Shown: positions 60,529-64,000 of the stretch, piece after piece | Layout of the letters: the number at the start of each line of letters is the position of its first letter | How positions within the stretch are numbered: position 1 is the first letter of the stretch | Source of the DNA: JBDHAC01 sp039589195 | GTDB lineage: Bacteria > Gemmatimonadota > Gemmatimonadetes > Palauibacterales > Palauibacteraceae | DNA: 64,000 nucleotides | Reading direction: 5' to 3' | Assembly: GCA_039589195.1 (NCBI GenBank) | Contig: JBDHHV010000038.1 | Span: 23,945 to 87,944 of the forward strand | The notes under the pieces: generated by a model | Told to the model about the DNA's origin: nothing | Database searches by the model: none | Seen by the model: the letters and a program-made list of their open reading frames with translations, nothing else | Position numbers and translations under genes: made by a program

Positions 60529-60894
60529 TTGAAGAGAAGACCCAGCCATCTCGTCTACTCCACCGATTATGGGACAACGTGTCCCCGGTGCCGAAGACCC
60601 GTCTCGGAATGTGCGTGCGGTCGGAAGGGGTCGGGAAGCGCGGGACGAGCGAGCGACGGCGTCGTCCGGGTGGGGCGCGAGACCAAGGGTAGAAAAGGGA
60701 AGGGCGTCACGGTCATCACCGGCGTCCCGCTTCCCCTGACTGAGCTGAAAGAACTCGGTAAAGCGCTCAAGAAGCTGTGCGGGTCCGGGGGCACGGTGAA
60801 AGATGGAGTGATCGAGATCCAGGGCGATCACCGCGACCGGCTGGTCGCGGAGCTGGCCACGCGCGGCTGGACAGTCAAACGCGCGGGGGGCTGA
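60529..60894 (+). CDS. yciH: Translation initiation factor SUI1/YciH
   Basis: The product has 121 residues. It begins LVYSTDYGTTCPRCRRPVSE, with a Cys-rich N-terminal part (CPRC and CAC, a possible zinc site). The SUI1/eIF1 domain has KGRKGKGVTVITGVPLPLTE, LKELGKALKKLCGSGGTVKD and IEIQGDHRDRLVAELATRGW. Bacterial YciH can affect start-site fidelity; its role in this lineage is not settled. The start is TTG at 60529, with no strong RBS in range. It may belong to the end of the AP-superfamily operon (52 bases downstream) or be separate. Confidence 0.9.
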   Translation: MKRRPSHLVYSTDYGTTCPRCRRPVSECACGRKGSGSAGRASDGVVRVGRETKGRKGKGVTVITGVPLPLTELKELGKALKKLCGSGGTVKDGVIEIQGDHRDRLVAELATRGWTVKRAGG

Positions 60895-60972
60895 GCGCGG
60901 GACTCCCTCGCCCCGGTCGAAGAGCCGACCCAACCAGGTCAGGTTGGTGCTAGAACCGCTGTCTGACTTCCC

Positions 60973-61167
60973 TCAGGCCTTGGATCGACGATCCTCGGCG
61001 GACCTGCGGTCGGCCACTCTCCGGTCTCGACCGCTGCGGCGCTCCGGGAAGTCATTCGGGACCTGCTTCTTCCGGCGCTCCTCATCGGACCGGCTTTCTA
61101 CCCGTTCCCGGCGGTCGCTCCCGCTGCGCTCCTTGGGACGAGATTTCGCCCCCCTCTTCCACGGCAT
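60973..61167 (-). CDS. DRR-rich basic microprotein
   Basis: The product has 64 residues, extremely rich in Arg, Glu, Asp and Ser with repeated ERR/DRR units (ERRSGRDRRVADRRSAEDRR near the end). ATG at 61167 has GGGGGGAGG about 7 bases upstream. The composition suggests a disordered, possibly nucleic-acid-binding peptide. Similar short DRR-rich proteins are annotated in other bacteria without function. Since GC-rich DNA easily gives such frames, confidence is moderate; the good RBS is the main support. Confidence 0.45.
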   Translation of the reverse strand: MPWKRGAKSRPKERSGSDRRERVESRSDEERRKKQVPNDFPERRSGRDRRVADRRSAEDRRSKA

Positions 61168-61341
61168 CGGCCGCCTCCCCCCGCTCCCTGGCGCCTCTAT
61201 GACGAGCCCGCGCCCGGTTCGACGCGTCAAGACGCCTCTCCCAAGAGCAAGGACCGGATAGAGAAGGAATAGTCACACCCCCCCTCGGTGGGGAAGGGCT
61301 CGACAGCTCGGAGAGGTTGGGATTCGGTCCGGTAGCTGCTG

Positions 61342-63240
61342 CTACGCGTCGCGGGCGAGGGCAGCGGCCTGGCGCATGGCCTTCTTACGGGCGCTCGGCT
61401 CCAGCAGTCGCTTACGGAGTCGGATCGCGTCCGGGGTCACTTCGATCAGCTCGTCCTCGTTGATGAACTCGAGCGCCAGCTCGAGTGTGAGCTCTCGCGG
61501 TGGCTCGAGACGGATGCTCTCGTCGGCTGCGGCGGCGCGGATGTTGGTGAGCTTCTTCTCCTTCGAGACGTTCACCTCCATATCGCCCGGCCGAGCGCTC
61601 TCTCCCACGATCATGCCGCTGTAGACCGGGACGCCGGGACCCACGAACAGCGTCGCGCGCTCCTGGAGGTTGAACAGCGCGAACGCCACCGCCACGCCTT
61701 CGCGGTCGGCCACGAGCGCACCGCGTCGTCGGCTCTGCAGGTATCCCGCCTGTGGCCCGTACTCGAGGAACCGATGGTGCAGCTGTCCCTCCCCACGCGT
61801 GTCCGTCAGAAACTCCGATCGGTACCCGAACAGACCGCGCGCCGGGATCTTGAAGCTCAATCGAACCGGTCCCTGGTCGGTCGGGCGCATCTCGAGCATC
61901 TCGCCGCGGCGGGCGCCCATCTTCTCCATCACGACACCCACAGAATCCTGCGGCACCTCGATGGCAACCTCCTCGTACGGCTCCAGCGTCTCGCCTTCCG
62001 GTCCTTCCTTCAGAATCACACGGGGCCGAGACACCCTGAACTCGTATCCTTCGCGCCGAATGGTCTCCATCAGAATGGTCAGGTGCAGCTCGCCCCGTCC
62101 GGACACCGTGAACGTGTCGGGTTGCTCCGTGAGCTCCACCCGCAGAGCCACGTTGCTCTGGAGTTCGCGCACGAGTCGATCCCTGAGCTGCCGGGTGGTG
62201 ACGAACTTCCCGGCCTGCCCAGCGAACGGTGAGTTGTTCACGCTGAAGTCGACTGACAGCGTGGGCTCCTCCACCGCGATGCCGCGCAGCCGCTCGCGGC
62301 AGTCGGGATCGGTCACCGTCTTGCCGATCTCCACGCCCTCGAGCCCGGCGAGGGCCACGATGTCGCCGGCCCCAGCCCGCTCGACTTCGACGCGGGTCAG
62401 CCCGTCGAACCCGTACAGCTTGGTCACGCGCCCGATTACTCCCTCGGTGGGCGGCAATTCGCCGGGTTCTCCCAATGGGAGCAGGGCTACGCTCTGGCCC
62501 TCGTGCACTTCGCCGCGCTCGATGCGGCCAATCGCGATCCGGCCCACGTAGCTGGAATAGTCCAGCGTGGAAGTCAGCATTTGAAACGACCCATCCGGAT
62601 CTGCACTGGGAGGAGGCACCGCATCGAGGATGGTCTGGAATAACGACTTCAGGTCGCCCGCCCGAGCGTCGATATCGAGACTCGCCCACCCGGCGCGTCC
62701 GCTCCCATAGAGGAAAACGGCGTCGAGTTGATCGTTCGTTGCCTCGAGCTCCATGAACAGCTCGAGGACCTCGTCGTGCACCTCCTTCGGGCGGGCATCC
62801 GGTCGGTCGATCTTGTTGATGACGACCACCGGAACCAGGCCCAACGCCAGCGCCTTGCGCGTGACGAACCGCGTCTGGGGCATGGGGCCCTCGGCCGCAT
62901 CCACAAGGATCAGGACCCCGTCGACCATGCGAAGGATGCGCTCGACCTCGCCCCCGAAGTCCGCGTGCCCAGGCGTGTCGACGATGTTGATCTTCGTGTC
63001 GCCCCAGCTAACCGCGGTGTTCTTGGACAGGATCGTGATCCCCCGCTCACGCTCGAGCGGGTTCGAGTCCATCACGCGCTCCTGCACCTGCTGGTGGTCG
63101 CGAAACACACCCGCCTGGCGAAGCATCTGATCGACCAGGGTCGTCTTCCCGTGGTCGACGTGCGCGATGATGGCGATGTTCCTGAGCTTCAATTCGATGG
63201 CCTTCCCGATTCCGACCTTCCCGGTTGCGTTTCGACCCAC
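61342..63240 (-). CDS. typA: Ribosome-associated GTPase TypA/BipA
   Basis: The product has 632 residues. GTPase motifs in order: AHVDHGKTT (P-loop), ERGITILSKNTA (switch I), DTPGHADFGGEVERIL (switch II) and NKIDRPDA (NKxD). The beta-barrel domain II, EF-G-like domains III and V (SGRGELHLTILMETIRREGY) and the BipA C-terminal domain follow. TypA acts on ribosome assembly and stress adaptation, and its GTPase is stimulated by the 70S ribosome. The GTG start at 63240 gives a short extra N-terminus; TTG further in (before LRNIAIIA) would match the usual family start. It is divergent from the TonB-like gene. Confidence 0.95.
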   Translation of the reverse strand: MGRNATGKVGIGKAIELKLRNIAIIAHVDHGKTTLVDQMLRQAGVFRDHQQVQERVMDSNPLERERGITILSKNTAVSWGDTKINIVDTPGHADFGGEVERILRMVDGVLILVDAAEGPMPQTRFVTRKALALGLVPVVVINKIDRPDARPKEVHDEVLELFMELEATNDQLDAVFLYGSGRAGWASLDIDARAGDLKSLFQTILDAVPPPSADPDGSFQMLTSTLDYSSYVGRIAIGRIERGEVHEGQSVALLPLGEPGELPPTEGVIGRVTKLYGFDGLTRVEVERAGAGDIVALAGLEGVEIGKTVTDPDCRERLRGIAVEEPTLSVDFSVNNSPFAGQAGKFVTTRQLRDRLVRELQSNVALRVELTEQPDTFTVSGRGELHLTILMETIRREGYEFRVSRPRVILKEGPEGETLEPYEEVAIEVPQDSVGVVMEKMGARRGEMLEMRPTDQGPVRLSFKIPARGLFGYRSEFLTDTRGEGQLHHRFLEYGPQAGYLQSRRRGALVADREGVAVAFALFNLQERATLFVGPGVPVYSGMIVGESARPGDMEVNVSKEKKLTNIRAAAADESIRLEPPRELTLELALEFINEDELIEVTPDAIRLRKRLLEPSARKKAMRQAAALARDA

Positions 63241-63391
63241 TGGCTACCCAGCGAATGGCGTTTTGAGCCGGATCGGATCTTTTCACTCGAAACATCCTTT
63301 CGACGGCTCACGTTGTCTCAAGTGATGGAGTGGCCACGGGAACGAGGTGCGAGCGGGGCGGCGATCGATATGAAAGGCATCGGTTGTACGC

Positions 63392-64000
63392 ATGCAGAAA
63401 TTCGCGTTTCGTTCGGCGAAGCAGCCCGTGCTCAGGTTACGACCTCCGTCCGCCAGGCTTCCCGTCGAGGCATCGACTTCGGCGAATGATCGATTCAAGC
63501 GGACGTACTGGCCCACCTTCCGGGTGGCCATCATCGGTGCCGTTGCCTCGCATTTCGCGATCTTCGAGGTGATGCCGCACTTCGACGTAGCCACACTCGC
63601 GGTGGCCGGTGAGGTGTTGGCGGCGGTCGATCTGCCGCCCGAGGTGAGAATCCCCCCCCCGCCGGAGCAGATCGCGCGACCTGCGGTGCCCAGGGTGGCG
63701 TCGATCGAGGTGAGCGAGGATCTCACCATCGCCCCCACGACCTTCGAGGACAATGCGGTGGAGAACCTCGGTCCTCCGCCCGCGGTGGTGGCGACCGAGG
63801 ACGATCGCCCCGAGTTTATCCCCTATACGGTCGCGCCCAGACTGAGGAACCGGGGGGAAGTGTTGGCGCTACTACGCGAGGTCTACCCGCGATCGCTGCG
63901 GAGCGCGGGCATCGGTGGAACCGTCCTCTTATGGATCTACGTGAATGAAGAGGGAGATGTTCTTGACGCCCGGGTCGCCGAATCGAGCGGCTACGATGGG
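63392..64000 (+). CDS. TonB-family energy transducer, cut by the window edge
   Basis: From ATG 63392 the frame is open for 203 codons to the edge. A basic N-terminus is followed by a membrane helix (FRVAIIGAVASHFAIFEV), a proline-rich stretch (RIPPPPEQIARPAVPRV) and the start of a TonB C-terminal domain (LLREVYPRSLRSAGIGG, TVLLWIYVNEEGDVLD). TonB couples proton-motive force to outer-membrane receptors. The sequence is in frame through a run of nine C at 63652-63660. The divergent typA starts 151 bases upstream. The end lies outside the window. Confidence 0.85.
   Translation, partial: MQKFAFRSAKQPVLRLRPPSARLPVEASTSANDRFKRTYWPTFRVAIIGAVASHFAIFEVMPHFDVATLAVAGEVLAAVDLPPEVRIPPPPEQIARPAVPRVASIEVSEDLTIAPTTFEDNAVENLGPPPAVVATEDDRPEFIPYTVAPRLRNRGEVLALLREVYPRSLRSAGIGGTVLLWIYVNEEGDVLDARVAESSGYDG

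Noticed and set aside
1..64000. tRNA, rRNA, CRISPR, insertion sequences, prophage
   Set aside because: Reading both strands by eye, I found no T-loop-like GTTCGAATCC context in a cloverleaf, no rRNA blocks, no regularly spaced repeats and no transposase or phage motifs. Small RNAs without strong signals could be missed.

Overview
The window is 64 kb of GC-rich (about two thirds G+C), densely coded bacterial DNA. The best guess is Gemmatimonadota or a close relative. Typical of that group are secreted S9 and tricorn-like S41 peptidases, a BTAD-TPR regulator, TolB-like TPR membrane proteins, DUF5916 and DUF4097 proteins, FG-GAP proteins, many Tat-type leaders (RRxFLK-like) and sulfatase-like lipoproteins ending in LGYI. 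No rRNA, tRNA, CRISPR array, insertion sequence or phage gene was recognised. Assignment to phylum is inference, not a search result.

Layout. 1-2.8 kb (minus): ApbE, DoxX and a disrupted Gfo/Idh/MocA oxidoreductase in one operon. 3-10.2 kb: a membrane protein, a Tat-exported FAD oxidase, an FG-GAP protein, cystathionine beta-synthase and a TolB/TPR membrane protein. 10.4-13.8 kb: a Tat-exported glycosylasparaginase-like enzyme, then an ECF sigma factor, an anti-sigma factor fused to a YCII domain, and a secreted protein. The last two transcription units share a putative promoter, TGTAACC-N17-GTC. 13.8-16.2 kb (minus): MsrB, a frameshifted secreted protein, a small membrane protein and a DUF4097 lipoprotein. 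16.4-25.4 kb: BTAD-TPR regulator, SRPBCC protein coupled to an orphan NuoB paralogue, PD40 lipoprotein, 2OG-Fe(II) oxygenase coupled to a serine hydrolase, and two small secreted proteins. 25.7-37 kb: radical SAM enzyme coupled to a PAP2 protein, a Cys-rich micro-lipoprotein, an S9 peptidase, a di-heme peroxidase unit, an internally deleted cysteine synthase homologue and a TPR protein. 37.2-44.2 kb: tricorn-like protease, Tat-exported alanine racemase and a coupled DUF5916 protein.

The most interesting part is 44.4-60.5 kb. Four tandem paralogues of about 800-830 residues carry two N-terminal beta-rich modules and a C-terminal alkaline-phosphatase-superfamily domain. Threonine stands where sulfatases have formylglycine cysteine. 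All four end in LGYI plus one residue. They are followed by a minus-strand sulfotransferase, two phosphodiesterase-like members of the same superfamily, a ribbon-helix-helix protein that also ends in LGYIQ, and a three-TM protein, the last genes being joined by 4-base overlaps. I read this as a candidate envelope-modification system with a shared C-terminal tag. After it come YciH/SUI1, a DRR-rich microprotein, TypA (minus) and the start of a TonB protein running off the right edge.

Several genes show frameshifts or missing blocks of about 20-31 codons compared with paralogues or family expectation (near 0.66, 14.6, 34.1, 36.9 and 48.1 kb; possibly 55.3 kb). So many events in one window raise the possibility of assembly errors, so catalytic losses there should be read with care.
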